A stretch of 64,000 bases of DNA from Blastococcus sp. LR1 (lineage in GTDB: Bacteria > Actinomycetota > Actinomycetes > Mycobacteriales > Geodermatophilaceae). Every line of letters begins with the position of its first letter. The first letter of the stretch is position 1. Positions 53,041 to 61,926 of this stretch are shown here, piece by piece. Location: assembly GCF_020166105.1 (NCBI RefSeq), contig NZ_JAIUJY010000004.1, forward strand, positions 434,001 to 498,000, read 5' to 3'. The notes beneath the pieces were generated by a model, which searched no databases, was not told the DNA's origin, and saw nothing but the letters and a program-made list of their open reading frames with translations. A program made the translations under genes and the position numbers.

Positions 53041-54609
53041 ATGGTCATGGACTTCCCGACCGTCCTCGTCGTCGACTTCGGCGCCCAGTACGCCCAGCTG
53101 ATCGCCCGGCGGATCCGCGAGGCCGGCGTCTACTCCGAGCTCGTCTCCTCGGAGGTGCCGGTCGAGGAGATCCTCGCGCGCAAGCCGGCGGCGATCGTGC
53201 TCTCCGGCGGCCCGTCCAGCGTCTACGCGCCGGGAGCTCCGAAGGTCGACCCGACGCTGTTCGAGGCCGGCGTCCCGGCCTTCGGCATCTGTTACGGCTT
53301 CCAGGCGATGGCCGACTCCCTCGGCGGCACCGTCGCGCGCACGGGCGACCGCGAGTACGGCGGCACGCCGCTGACCGTCACGACCGAGGGGCGGCTGTTC
53401 GGCTCGCTGCCTGTCGAGCAGAACGTCTGGATGAGCCACGGCGACGCCGTCAGCGAGGCGCCCCCCGGGTTCACGGTCACCGCCACCTCCACCGGCGCTC
53501 CCGTCGCGGCGTTCGAGGACGTCGACCGCCGGCTGGCCGGCGTGCAGTTCCACCCCGAGGTGAAGCACACCGCGCACGGGCAGACGGTGCTCGAGCACTT
53601 CCTGTTCGAGATCGCGGGCCTCGAGCGCAGCTGGACGATGAGCAACGTCGTCGACGAGCAGGTCGCGCTCATCCGCGAGCAGATCGGCGACCGCCGGGCG
53701 ATCTGCGGCCTCTCCGGCGGCGTCGACTCCGCCGTCGCCGCGGCGCTGGTCCAGCGGGCGATCGGCGACAAGCTCACCTGCGTCTACGTCGACCACGGGC
53801 TGATGCGCGAGGGCGAGACCGAGCAGATCGAGCGGGACTTCGTCGCCGTGACGGGCGCGGACCTGCGGGTGGTCGACGCCAGCGAGCAGTTCCTCGCAGC
53901 ACTCGCCGGGGTCAGCGACCCGGAGCAGAAGCGGAAGATCATCGGCCGCGAGTTCATCCGGGTGTTCGAGCAGGCGGCCCTCGACGTCGTCGCCGACGCC
54001 CAGGCGCACGGCGAGACCGTCGACTTCCTCGTGCAGGGCACGCTCTACCCCGACGTCGTCGAGTCCGGTGGCGGCAGCGGGACGGCGAACATCAAGAGCC
54101 ACCACAACGTGGGCGGCCTGCCCGAGGACCTGCAGTTCACCCTCGTCGAGCCGCTGCGCACGCTGTTCAAGGACGAGGTGCGCGAGGTCGGCCGGCAACT
54201 CGGCCTGCCCGACACCCTCGTGCAGCGCCAGCCCTTCCCGGGCCCGGGCCTCGGAATCCGCATCGTCGGCGAGGTGACCCGCGAGCGGCTGGACGTGCTG
54301 CGCAAGGCCGACCTGATCGCCCGCGAGGAGCTCTCGGCAGCCAAGCTCGACACCGAGATCTGGCAGTGCCCGGTCGTGCTGCTGGCCGACGTCCGCTCGG
54401 TCGGCGTGCAGGGCGACGGGCGCACCTACGGGCACCCGATCGTGCTGCGGCCGGTGTCCAGCGAGGACGCCATGACGGCGGACTGGACGCGGCTGCCCTA
54501 CGACGTGCTGGCGAAGATCTCCACGCGGATCACGAACGAGGTCGAAGAGGTCAACCGCGTCGTCCTCGACGTCACCAGCAAGCCGCCGGGCACCATCGAG
54601 TGGGAATAG
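53041..54609 (+). CDS. guaA: GMP synthase (glutamine-hydrolysing)
   Basis: A 522-residue enzyme that aminates XMP to GMP. The class I glutaminase domain has the nucleophile in [10 protein letters not shown] (Cys near residue 84) and the His-Glu in QFHPEVKHT. The ATP pyrophosphatase domain has [13 protein letters not shown] and the C-terminal dimer domain ends PPGTIEWE. The ATG at 53041 lies eight bases after guaB3; an ATG two codons later is possible. A hairpin element starts at its stop. Confidence 0.97.
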   Translation: MVMDFPTVLVVDFGAQYAQLIARRIREAGVYSELVSSEVPVEEILARKPAAIVLSGGPSSVYAPGAPKVDPTLFEAGVPAFGICYGFQAMADSLGGTVARTGDREYGGTPLTVTTEGRLFGSLPVEQNVWMSHGDAVSEAPPGFTVTATSTGAPVAAFEDVDRRLAGVQFHPEVKHTAHGQTVLEHFLFEIAGLERSWTMSNVVDEQVALIREQIGDRRAICGLSGGVDSAVAAALVQRAIGDKLTCVYVDHGLMREGETEQIERDFVAVTGADLRVVDASEQFLAALAGVSDPEQKRKIIGREFIRVFEQAALDVVADAQAHGETVDFLVQGTLYPDVVESGGGSGTANIKSHHNVGGLPEDLQFTLVEPLRTLFKDEVREVGRQLGLPDTLVQRQPFPGPGLGIRIVGEVTRERLDVLRKADLIAREELSAAKLDTEIWQCPVVLLADVRSVGVQGDGRTYGHPIVLRPVSSEDAMTADWTRLPYDVLAKISTRITNEVEEVNRVVLDVTSKPPGTIEWE

Positions 54610-54677
54610 AAGGACCCTCCTGCCCCCCACCCGCTCGCTGACGCTCCCGGGCGGGGCCCTGCAGGAGGGCCGTTCCA
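54610..54677 (+). repeat. Dispersed hairpin element, copy C
   Basis: It begins right after the guaA stop with AAGGACC and ends GGCCGTTCCA. The outer stem CCCTCCTGC/GCAGGAGGG (54615-54623 with 54661-54669) is perfect, and the inside holds a CCCCCACCCGCTCGC/GGGCGGGGC-rich hairpin. The frame matches copies at 14103, 19851 and 46427. Probably the guaA terminator. The gap up to the WYL gene holds nothing else clear. Confidence 0.7.
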
Positions 54678-54717
54678 TCGCGTCACCTCGCCGACCTCCG
54701 CTTCGCTCCGGCCGGCA

Positions 54718-55401
54718 TCACCTCACGGCGTGGGCGTCGGGGGGCGGGGTGCCGTACACCTCCGGATCGCGTTCCGGTGCGGTCTCGGTGGTGAGGTCCG
54801 CGGCCTCGATCCGGTCCCAGCGGAACCATCGCGGTGCCTGCCGGTCCTGGCACCAGGCGATCAGGTACCAGCGGTCCCCGGTGCGGGCGAGCAGGTGCGG
54901 CTCCACCCGGCGTCGGGACACCGTGCCCTCCCCGTCGCGGTAGCGGATGGCCACCACCCTGCGGCGCAGCAGTGCCTCCTCCACCACCGCGGCCGGGCCG
55001 GGCCGCCCCCGGCCACCCCGCACCCAGACCCGGCCGCCGAGTCGCTCGGCCTCCTTCCGCGCCGCGGGGCCCATCACGTCCATGACCTTCTCCAGCGCTG
55101 CCCGGCCGTCCGCGGCGAACGGCGCGTCCGTCGCGCCGGCGAGCGCCACGGCCACCGCCACGGCCTGCGCCGGAGTGAGGTTCACCGGGGGGAGCGTTGC
55201 GGCGGAATCCAGCACGTAGCCACCGCGCGGTCCCGCCGTGGCCCAGATCGGGACGCCGGCCTGCTGCAACGCCGAGATGTCGCGCTTGATCGTGCGCGGT
55301 GACACCTCGAGCCACTCCGCCAGCCGCTGAGCGGTCCGGCCGCGTCCACCGGCTCGGCGCAGCTCCTCGGACACGGCATGCAGCCGGTCGGTGCGATTCA
55401 C
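54718..55401 (-). CDS. WYL-domain transcriptional regulator (YafY type)
   Basis: A 227-residue regulator. An N-terminal winged helix (RTDRLHAVSEELRRAG, EVSPRTIKRDISALQQAG) is followed by a WYL domain with RVEPHLLARTGDRWYLIAWC and FRWDRIEAADL. I take the GTG at 55401. It is divergent from a dienelactone-hydrolase-like gene, a common pairing for this family, with an inverted repeat between them that is probably its operator. Confidence 0.88.
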   Translation of the reverse strand: MNRTDRLHAVSEELRRAGGRGRTAQRLAEWLEVSPRTIKRDISALQQAGVPIWATAGPRGGYVLDSAATLPPVNLTPAQAVAVAVALAGATDAPFAADGRAALEKVMDVMGPAARKEAERLGGRVWVRGGRGRPGPAAVVEEALLRRRVVAIRYRDGEGTVSRRRVEPHLLARTGDRWYLIAWCQDRQAPRWFRWDRIEAADLTTETAPERDPEVYGTPPPDAHAVR

Positions 55402-55410
55402 GTCGAGATC

Positions 55411-55440
55411 GTGACAGAGACGGTGACAGGACGATGTCAC
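55411..55440. promoter_or_regulatory. Operator-like GTGACA repeats
   Basis: GTGACA occurs at 55411-55416 and 55423-55428, and its complement TGTCAC at 55435-55440. The pair 55423/55440 forms an inverted repeat with a 6-base spacer. It lies between the WYL regulator and the divergent hydrolase and is a likely binding site for the regulator. Confidence 0.55.
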
Positions 55441-55463
55441 CGGCGGCGCGAGATGGTCCGTCC

Positions 55464-56057
55464 ATGACTCAGATCGCCCTCTTCCACTCCGTCCTCGGCG
55501 TCCGCCCGGGGATCCTCGACGCCGCCGAGCGGCTGCGCGCCGCCGGCCACGAGGTGGGGGTCGTCGACCAGTACGACGGGCTGGTCTTCGACGGATACGC
55601 CGAGGCCGGCGCGCACGTCGAGCGGATCGGATTCCCGGCGCTCATGGCCGCGGCTCTCGCGGGCGTCGCGGACCTCTCGGACGGCTTCGTGGCTGCCGGC
55701 TTCTCCAACGGCGCCGGCATGGCGGAGTACGTGGCCACGCAGCGGCGCTGCGCTGGGCTGGTGATGTTCTCCGGCGCTCTGCCACTGGCCGTGCTGGGCG
55801 TCAGCACGTGGCCGGACGGGGTGCCGGTGCAGCTCCACGTCGCCAAGGGTGACCCGCTGCGCAACGAGGAGTGGGACGAGGCGTTCCTGGCCGACGTCGG
55901 CGCGGCCGGTGCGCCGGTCGAGGTGTTCGAGTACCCGGTGACCGGCCACCTCTTCACCGACCCGAGCCTCCCCGCCGAGTTCGATGCTGCCGCGACGGAG
56001 CAGTTGTGGTCGCGCACGCTGGACTTCTGCGCCCGCACCGCCCTCAGCCGGTCGTGA
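55464..56057 (+). CDS. Dienelactone hydrolase family protein
   Basis: A 197-residue alpha/beta hydrolase. LFHSVLGVRPGILDAAERLR opens the fold and GFSNGAGMAEYV is the nucleophile elbow, with Ser where classical dienelactone hydrolase has Cys. The final histidine is in VTGHLFTD and the acid probably in AKGDPL. Substrate unknown. The divergent WYL regulator probably controls it. Its last 14 bases overlap the end of the convergent META-domain gene. Confidence 0.88.
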   Translation: MTQIALFHSVLGVRPGILDAAERLRAAGHEVGVVDQYDGLVFDGYAEAGAHVERIGFPALMAAALAGVADLSDGFVAAGFSNGAGMAEYVATQRRCAGLVMFSGALPLAVLGVSTWPDGVPVQLHVAKGDPLRNEEWDEAFLADVGAAGAPVEVFEYPVTGHLFTDPSLPAEFDAAATEQLWSRTLDFCARTALSRS

Positions 56058-56814
56058 ACTGCAGCCCGTGTCCGTCGGGAGCGGTCAGGGTCAGGTGGTC
56101 GCGGGCGATGCGGACCGCGCCGCCCTGACGGAGCACGTCGAGGACGTGCCCGTCCTGCTCGGCGGTCTCGGGTGCGCAGTCGCCGTCGGCGACGAGGTCG
56201 GCGGTCACCAGCCGCTCGTCGGTGACTCGCCAGGTTCCGCGCACCGGGCGGCACCCGGTCGTCCCCGAGAACGTGCCGTCTGGCCGGAGCTCCAGTTCCG
56301 CGGCCTGCATCGGGGACGACGCCATGTCGCGCGTGGCGAGCGCCGTCAGCTGCCAGCGTCCGGCCAGGTCGGCGTCCTCGACCGGAGGGCGCGGGACCAG
56401 GCGCACGTCTACACCGCCGCCGCTGACGAGCAGCGCCTCGCCGTCGCGGGCGAGCCGGACGTCGTCGGCCGTGAGTGCGCCCACGTAGAGCCGTTCGAGC
56501 TCGGCGATCTCGGGAGCGCAGCCGATCAGCGTCTGGGCCAGGTCCTCGACCACCAGGCGGTCGCCCTCGATCCGGTAGGCCTGCGCGCCGAAGCCATTGC
56601 AGAAGGCGCGACCGCTCAGGCGGTCGTCGAGGGTCAGCGTGCCGTCGGTGCCCGGCGGGACGGGCACGACCTCGCCGTCCCGACGGAGCTCGGTGACCAC
56701 CCACTCGCCGCGCACGTCGCCCGGCTCCTGGGCCGGCGGGGACCCGCCGGTCGAGCCTCCGCCGCAGGCGGCGACGGCGAGCACCACTCCGAGCAGCAGC
56801 ACGGTCCGGGTCAT
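56044..56814 (-). CDS. META-domain lipoprotein
   Basis: A 256-residue predicted lipoprotein with lipobox VAAC (Cys17) after TRTVLLLGVVLAV. Two META (DUF306/HslJ-like) domains are visible: WVVTELRRDGEVVPV...LDDRLSGRAFCNGFG and WQLTALATRDMASSP...GTFSGTTGCRPVRG. HslJ-like domains are linked to novobiocin and heat tolerance; the role here is unknown. ATG at 56814 behind AGGAGG-like AGGAGGAC. It overlaps the hydrolase by 14 bp. Confidence 0.88.
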   Translation of the reverse strand: MTRTVLLLGVVLAVAACGGGSTGGSPPAQEPGDVRGEWVVTELRRDGEVVPVPPGTDGTLTLDDRLSGRAFCNGFGAQAYRIEGDRLVVEDLAQTLIGCAPEIAELERLYVGALTADDVRLARDGEALLVSGGGVDVRLVPRPPVEDADLAGRWQLTALATRDMASSPMQAAELELRPDGTFSGTTGCRPVRGTWRVTDERLVTADLVADGDCAPETAEQDGHVLDVLRQGGAVRIARDHLTLTAPDGHGLQFTTG

Positions 56815-56858
56815 GTCCTCCTGACGTCCGGGGCGGCGACACGGTTCCGGACGACGAG

Positions 56859-56890
56859 AGGGCCCGGGGAGCGATCGCTCCCCGGGCCCT
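56859..56890. terminator. Perfect 32-base palindrome
   Basis: Bases 56859-56874 are the exact complement of 56875-56890 (AGGGCCCGGGGAGCGA and its reverse complement). It lies between two minus-strand genes, after the small membrane protein and before the META lipoprotein. It probably terminates the former; DNA cruciform or binding site is possible. Confidence 0.6.
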
Positions 56891-56911
56891 GACCCGCTCC
56901 GACTCCCTCGG

Positions 56912-57205
56912 TCATGCCGTGCGGCGCGACCTCCGCAGTTCCCGCACCAGCAGGAGCACCCCGGCGGCGATGGCGGCGATCACCAGGAACCCGCCGTCGG
57001 TCAGGAAGCCCAGGGGCAGGGCCAGATCGGCCATCGTGACGAGAGCGAGCAGGACGAACAGCACGCCGGGCACCAGCGCGACCAGGTCGACCCCCCGCCG
57101 GGGAGCCGGCTGCTTCAGGTCCTCGTTCTCCAGCGCGCGCACCTCCTCCCACTGCTGCTCCTGCCAGGCCGTGGGCGTGGTCGGGAACTCGCTGTAGTCA
57201 GCCAC
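56912..57205 (-). CDS. Small two-span membrane protein
   Basis: A 97-residue protein. A polar N-terminal part (DYSEFPTTPTAWQEQQWEEV) precedes two membrane segments, LVALVPGVLFVLLALVTMAD and FLVIAAIAAGVLLLV, with a basic end RELRRSRR. No family recognised. Its GTG at 57205 overlaps the end of the PspC/LiaF gene by eight bases, so they are translated together. Confidence 0.75.
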   Translation of the reverse strand: MADYSEFPTTPTAWQEQQWEEVRALENEDLKQPAPRRGVDLVALVPGVLFVLLALVTMADLALPLGFLTDGGFLVIAAIAAGVLLLVRELRRSRRTA

Positions 57206-58127
57206 GGGACACCTCCGCCTCTCCGACACCGGTGTGGATCTCGAGCACGAACTCCGGCTCGTCGTCGTCGGTCCACGGAGCCGACCCGGTGCCCGGGTAG
57301 GTGCGCGGGCCGGCGTCGCTCGTCCCGAAGACGTCGATGTCGCCGAGCCCGCTCATGACCTCGACCTGCACGTCCGCGGAGCGCGGGACGATGACGTCGA
57401 CGTCGCCCACCCCGTGCTCCACCTTCACGCGCAGCGGCTCGTCCAGGTCGTCCAGCGGCACGTCGGAGAGGTCGACGGTCAGGTTGCCGACCCCGCCGCT
57501 GTAGGTCTCCTGCACGTCGGCGACGGTGCGCGGGGCGAAGGTGCGGTCACCGACCGGGCGGTCGGCCGGCCACGGATCGGTGGCGACGGCGACCACGACG
57601 ACCGAGAGGACCACGCCGAGCGCGATCAGCCCTCCGCGCCCGCGGCGTCTGCCGGTGAGCGCCGCCGCGACGAGGCCGAGCCCGACGAGCAGCAGCGCCG
57701 TCCCGAAGAACAGCCGCGGCTCGAGGTCCCACGCGGTGTAACGCTCGATCAGCGCCAGCGTGCCGAGCACGAGGAGCAGTGCCGCGACGGTGACGCCGGG
57801 GATGGGGGAGCGGGGCTCGGCCGGCCGCTTGGGGCGGGCCGCGGGCCGCTCGGCCCCCGGTCCGGCGGCGTCGGTGGGCAGCAGCACCCACAGCAGCAGG
57901 TAGACGAGGACGCCGGAGCCCGCGGCGAGGGTGAGGGCGATGAAGCCGACCCGCCAGAGCAGGGCGTCGATGCCGGTGTACTCGGCCAGGCCGCCGTTCA
58001 CGCCGCCCAGCACCTTGTCGGTGCTGCTGCGGCGCAGCTGGGAGCGGACGAGCGGACCCGATGCGGGTGGGGGCTGCCAGGCCGGCGGGTCCACCGTCGG
58101 CGGCGGGGGAGGGGATGCGGAGGTCAT
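57198..58127 (-). CDS. PspC and LiaF-like C-terminal domain membrane protein
   Basis: A 309-residue protein. A Pro-rich start is followed by a PspC domain (RRSSTDKVLGGVNGGLAEYT, with a membrane helix), three further membrane helices up to about residue 190, and a soluble beta-rich domain (VGNLTVDLSDVPLDDLDEP, GVGDVDVIVPRSADV) like the LiaF/DUF4097 family. LiaF inhibits the LiaS kinase in Firmicutes. It is divergent from a PspC-type kinase, suggesting a Lia-like envelope-stress circuit. Confidence 0.88.
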   Translation of the reverse strand: MTSASPPPPPTVDPPAWQPPPASGPLVRSQLRRSSTDKVLGGVNGGLAEYTGIDALLWRVGFIALTLAAGSGVLVYLLLWVLLPTDAAGPGAERPAARPKRPAEPRSPIPGVTVAALLLVLGTLALIERYTAWDLEPRLFFGTALLLVGLGLVAAALTGRRRGRGGLIALGVVLSVVVVAVATDPWPADRPVGDRTFAPRTVADVQETYSGGVGNLTVDLSDVPLDDLDEPLRVKVEHGVGDVDVIVPRSADVQVEVMSGLGDIDVFGTSDAGPRTYPGTGSAPWTDDDEPEFVLEIHTGVGEAEVSRG

Positions 58128-58176
58128 GGCAGCGAGCGTGCCGACGATCGGGCCCGGAAACCATCAGGGAACCCCC

Positions 58177-58194
58177 GGAACCGACCCTGGTTCC
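58177..58194. promoter_or_regulatory. Operator-like inverted repeat GGAACC-N6-GGTTCC
   Basis: The perfect inverted repeat GGAACC (58177-58182) and GGTTCC (58189-58194) lies between the PspC/LiaF-like gene and the PspC kinase. It is a likely binding site for the LuxR-type response regulator encoded downstream. Another GGGAACC lies at 58168-58174. Confidence 0.55.
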
Positions 58195-58251
58195 TCTTCC
58201 GGGGTGATCACCGGTGTCGGCGGGCACCTCGCCGGTGCGACGATCGACACC

Positions 58252-59433
58252 GTGACCACACCCCTCGCCGCGCCGCCGCGCCCGCCGCTGGCGCGTCCGC
58301 GCTCCGGCCGGGTGATCTCCGGCGTGGCCGCGGGGACGGCGGCGCACCTGCGCCAGGACCCGGTGGTGGTGCGGGTCGCCTTCGCCCTGCTCTCGGTCAC
58401 GGGCATCGGGGTGCTCGTCTACGCACTGCTCTGGATGAGCATGCCGATCGCCGCTCCGGGTGAGGACCCGGCGCCGGCGTCCGCGGCCTGGCGCCCGTCG
58501 GGCACGTGGCAGTGGATCGGCGTCGTCGTGCTGGGCCTGGTGGCGGTCTCGCTGCTCGGCGAGCTGACGAAGTGGACCAGCAGCGACGTCGTCGTGCCGC
58601 TGCTGCTGGTGGGCGCCGGCCTCGCCGTCATCTGGCGGCAGCTGGACACCGACCGGACGCTGGCCGTCAGCGGCGTGCGCTGGGCGCTGGCCGGCGGCGT
58701 CGCGCTCGCCGGCGGCGGTCTGTTCATCCTGCTGGCCACCACCGGGCAGCTGGCCAACGCCCGCAACGGTTTCGCCGCCACCCTCGTCATCCTCACCGGG
58801 CTGGTCCTGGCGACGGCGCCGCTGTGGCGCCGGCTGCTCGACTCCCGGGCGGAGGAGCGTGCCGCGCGCATCCGGTCCGAGGAGCGCGCCGCGGTCGCCG
58901 CGCACCTGCACGACTCGGTGCTGCAGACCCTGGCCCTCATCCAGCGCAACGCCGAGGAACCGCAGGCGGTCAGCCGGCTGGCCCGCGGTCAGGAGCGCGA
59001 GCTGCGCGCCTGGCTCTACGACCCCGCCGCCGTGCGCGAGGGCGGCACCTGGGCCGGCGTCGTGGCCGGGATGGTCGCCGAGGTCGAGGCCGACCACGCC
59101 GTGACCGTCGACCCGGTCGTCGTCGGTGACGCCCCGGTCGACGACGCGCTCGCCGCGCTCGGCGCCGCCACCCGCGAGGCCCTGGTGAACGCGGCCAAGC
59201 ACTCGGGGGTGGACTCCGCCGACCTCTACACCGAGGTCACGCCGCAGCAGGTGTCGGTCTTCGTCCGCGACCGCGGAAAGGGCTTCGACCCCGCTACCGT
59301 CCCCGACGACCGCCGGGGGCTGCGCGACTCCGTGCACGGCCGGCTGACCCGGTTCGGCGGCACCGCGCAGGTGCGCTCCGCGGCGGGCGAGGGCACCGAG
59401 ATCGAACTGGTCCTGCCGAGGAGTGCTCCATGA
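58252..59433 (+). CDS. PspC-domain sensor histidine kinase
   Basis: A 393-residue kinase. The N-terminal PspC domain (RSGRVISGVAAGTAAHL) is followed by several membrane helices, the dimerisation helix with AAHLHDSVLQTLALIQ (phospho-acceptor His220), and the HATPase with REALVNAAKHSG and DRGKGFDP. It is a NarL-family type kinase. I favour the GTG at 58252, which has GACGAT seven bases upstream; a GTG at 58204 would add 16 residues. It overlaps its response regulator by four bases. Confidence 0.92.
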   Translation: MTTPLAAPPRPPLARPRSGRVISGVAAGTAAHLRQDPVVVRVAFALLSVTGIGVLVYALLWMSMPIAAPGEDPAPASAAWRPSGTWQWIGVVVLGLVAVSLLGELTKWTSSDVVVPLLLVGAGLAVIWRQLDTDRTLAVSGVRWALAGGVALAGGGLFILLATTGQLANARNGFAATLVILTGLVLATAPLWRRLLDSRAEERAARIRSEERAAVAAHLHDSVLQTLALIQRNAEEPQAVSRLARGQERELRAWLYDPAAVREGGTWAGVVAGMVAEVEADHAVTVDPVVVGDAPVDDALAALGAATREALVNAAKHSGVDSADLYTEVTPQQVSVFVRDRGKGFDPATVPDDRRGLRDSVHGRLTRFGGTAQVRSAAGEGTEIELVLPRSAP

Positions 59434-60086
59434 GTCCGCGCGTCTTCCTGGTCGACGACCACGCGATGGTGCGGGCGGGGGTGCGGGCGGAACTCGGCGA
59501 CGCCGTCGACGTCGTCGGCGAGGCGGCCGACGTCCCGAGCGCGATCGAGGGCATCAGGACGACGCGGCCCGACGTCGTCCTGCTCGACGTGCACCTGCCC
59601 GGCGGGGACGGCCGTGCGGTGCTCGAGGCGCTACGGGGTGAGCTGCCCGACGTGCGGTGGCTGGCGCTGTCGGTGTCCGACGCCGCCGAGGACGTCATCG
59701 CCGTCATCCGGGCCGGTGCGCGCGGCTACGTCACCAAGACCATCTCCGGGCCGGACCTGCTCGATGCGCTGCGCCGGGTGGCCGACGGCGACGTCGTCTT
59801 CAGCCCGCGGCTGGCCGGCTTCGTGCTGGACGCGTTCTCCTCTGCCGAAGCCGCCGCCCCTGCGCCCGCCGAGGAGGCGACCGATCCCGGGCTGGACCTG
59901 CTCAGCGCGCGCGAGCGCGAGGTGATGCAGCTGCTGGCCCGCGGCTACACCTACCGGGAGATCGGCTCGCGGCTGTTCATCTCGGTGAAGACCGTGGAGT
60001 CGCACGCCTCGAACGTGCTGCGCAAGCTGCAGCTGTCCAACCGCAACGAGCTCACCCGCTGGGCGGCGACCAACCGCCTGCTGTAG
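59430..60086 (+). CDS. LuxR-family response regulator
   Basis: A 218-residue NarL/LuxR regulator. The receiver has Asp9-Asp10, phospho-acceptor Asp53 (PDVVLLDVHLPG) and a conserved Lys in GYVTKTI. The LuxR helix-turn-helix (about 155-218) shows SAREREVMQLLARGYTYREI and VKTVESHASNVLRKL. It pairs with the PspC kinase upstream (ATGA overlap). Likely target is the palindromic region at 58177. Confidence 0.94.
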   Translation: MSPRVFLVDDHAMVRAGVRAELGDAVDVVGEAADVPSAIEGIRTTRPDVVLLDVHLPGGDGRAVLEALRGELPDVRWLALSVSDAAEDVIAVIRAGARGYVTKTISGPDLLDALRRVADGDVVFSPRLAGFVLDAFSSAEAAAPAPAEEATDPGLDLLSAREREVMQLLARGYTYREIGSRLFISVKTVESHASNVLRKLQLSNRNELTRWAATNRLL

Positions 60087-60389
60087 CTACTGCTGCGAGG
60101 TGACGAACTCCCGCGCCTCCTCGACCAGCGGCGCGGGATCCGCGGACCCGGTGAGCACCACCCAGCCGTTCATCCGACGCCCCTTCATCGGCTCGAACGG
60201 AGCTGCTGCGCCGGCCTCCACCAGCTCGGTGAGCCGGGCCGGCGGGAGCTTGAGCACCAGCTGCTCGTGCCATCGGATGGTGAAGAACTTCCGCCCGGTC
60301 CGCAGGCCCGAGCAGCCGAACATCGTGCCGCGGGTGACGACGCCGTCGGCGAACCGGTCGACGAGGTCCTCCCAGTTGTCCTCCGTCAT
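60087..60389 (-). CDS. TfoX N-terminal domain protein
   Basis: A 100-residue protein of the TfoX/Sxy N-terminal-domain family: RGTMFGCSGLRTGRKFFTI, LKLPPARLTELVEAG and a final EEAREF. Such single-domain proteins are widespread in Actinobacteria and their function is unclear. Its stop abuts the response-regulator stop without any gap. Confidence 0.85.
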   Translation of the reverse strand: MTEDNWEDLVDRFADGVVTRGTMFGCSGLRTGRKFFTIRWHEQLVLKLPPARLTELVEAGAAAPFEPMKGRRMNGWVVLTGSADPAPLVEEAREFVTSQQ

Positions 60390-60440
60390 GCGTGCGCATC
60401 ATGCCCGCGGGCCGGGTCCCGCGGGCACGATGCGTTCGCC

Positions 60441-61819
60441 TCAGCCGAAGTGGCTCTTCGGGATCACGGCGTGCACACCGACCGTGCGGTCGACGACCTG
60501 GGAGACCTCGAAGTCCACCGCCGCGGAGAGGTAGGCGTAGGCGACCGACCGGTCCATCCCCAGGTCGTTCTGAAGGAAGTCCAGGGCGTTGACCACCGCC
60601 CGCCGGTTGGCGATGTCGAGGTCGCTGATCTGCCCGCCGCCGAGGCTGCCGTCGGGGTCGGAGAGCCCGATCGGGATCCAGGACTCCGGCGTCTCCCCGA
60701 AGGGATAGCGGTAGGCCACCGACGGCGCGGCGCCCTTGTTCTTCTTCTTGCACACCGTGAGTCGGAAGGTCAGCCGCAGCGACCCCTCCAATGCGGTGAG
60801 GGCGACCTCGCCGCTGCCCATGGACATGTGCGGGTCGCCGACGGAGAACAGTGCCCCGGGCGCGACCACCGGCAGGTAGAACGCCGACCCGACGGCGAGC
60901 AGGTTCACGTCGATGTTGCCGCCGCCCAGCGTCGGCGGGATGGAGTTGAGCGACGGGTCGTTCAGTTCGGCGGCGCTGACGGTGGCGACGGACATCAGGC
61001 CGGCGAACGGGTCGACCGGCCACGCCACCGACCCCTTCGCTCCGCGAGGCAGGGCCGCCCGGACGACGCCCCTGCTCGTCGACAGCGGCGTGAAGTGGGA
61101 GACGTTGCCGTACAGCAGCGGGTTCTTCGTGCTCCGGCCGTCCGGGGTCGACGGAAGACCTCGGCGGCGGTGATGTCGCCGGGAGCGCCTGCGAAGGAAG
61201 CGGAGAGCGCGCCCTTGCCGTGCCGGCTGCTGATGACGCCGTACGGCACCCGGGGGAGTGCCGTCAGCAGCTCGATCTTGAGCACGTCGCCCGGGGCGGC
61301 TCCCTCGACGTGGATCGGCCCGGTCACGACGTGCGGGCCGTCGGCGTCGAAGTTCCGCTTGTGCCGGCCGTACTCCCTCGCGATGGCGACGGCGTCGTCG
61401 AGGACCCGGTTGCGGGGCACGCCCTTGCTCCCGAACCAGGCCACCGGGTCCTTGCCCTGGTCCTCGAGGATCCCCTCGTGGCTGACCGTGTCGATGGTGA
61501 CGGTGCGGCCGGACCTCATCGTGAGGACCGGCTTGTCCGTGGTGCGCGGCAGGTAGCCCCAGCGGACCTGGTCGGGCCGGGACGGCAGGTAGTGCTGGCC
61601 GTCGATCGGCCCCCTGCCCGGCTGGAGCACCTCGCCGGGCAGCCGGGTCCTCGTCGGGGTCGCGGCGGCCGGGCCCGCCGTCGCCACCCCGGCCGCCATC
61701 AGGGCGCCGGTCGCCAGGGCGGCCTGCACGAAGCCGCGCCGGCCCAGTCCCCGCTCCAGGCGCTCGGCGGCCTCCTGCGGATCGGGTGCGGGAACTGTGG
61801 AGTCGTGCGTCGAGGTCAT
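60441..61819 (-). pseudogene. Tat-exported acetamidase/formamidase, frameshifted
   Basis: This gene reads in two frames. The N-terminal part (from ATG 61819) has a twin-arginine signal (GRRGFVQAALATGALMAAG) and FmdA/AmdA family sequence (TMRSGRTVTIDTVSHEGILE, GPIHVEGAAPGDVL). About 61150 the frame is lost; the rest (SVAWPVDPFAGLMS, DLGMDRSVAYAYLSAAVDF, HAVIPKSHFG) continues in another frame to 60441. One base missing near 61151-61156, in the run GTCGACC, restores one 459-residue protein. It may be a true mutation or a sequence error. Confidence 0.85.
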
Positions 61820-61875
61820 GCGCTCTCCCGGTGCCGGATGGGGCGGTCGGGGGAGTTCTACGTGTCCTGTGTTGC

Positions 61876-61896
61876 GTCCCCGTGGCGATCGGGGAC
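61876..61896. terminator. Weak hairpin between PIG-L and amidase genes
   Basis: GTCCCC (61876-61881) pairs with GGGGAC (61891-61896). It may end the PIG-L transcript. The 107-bp gap also holds two copies of TGTTGCG (61870 and 61902) of unknown meaning, and the amidase promoter region. Confidence 0.35.
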
Positions 61897-61926
61897 CGGG
61901 ATGTTGCGACCCTGTGTCGGCGCCGA

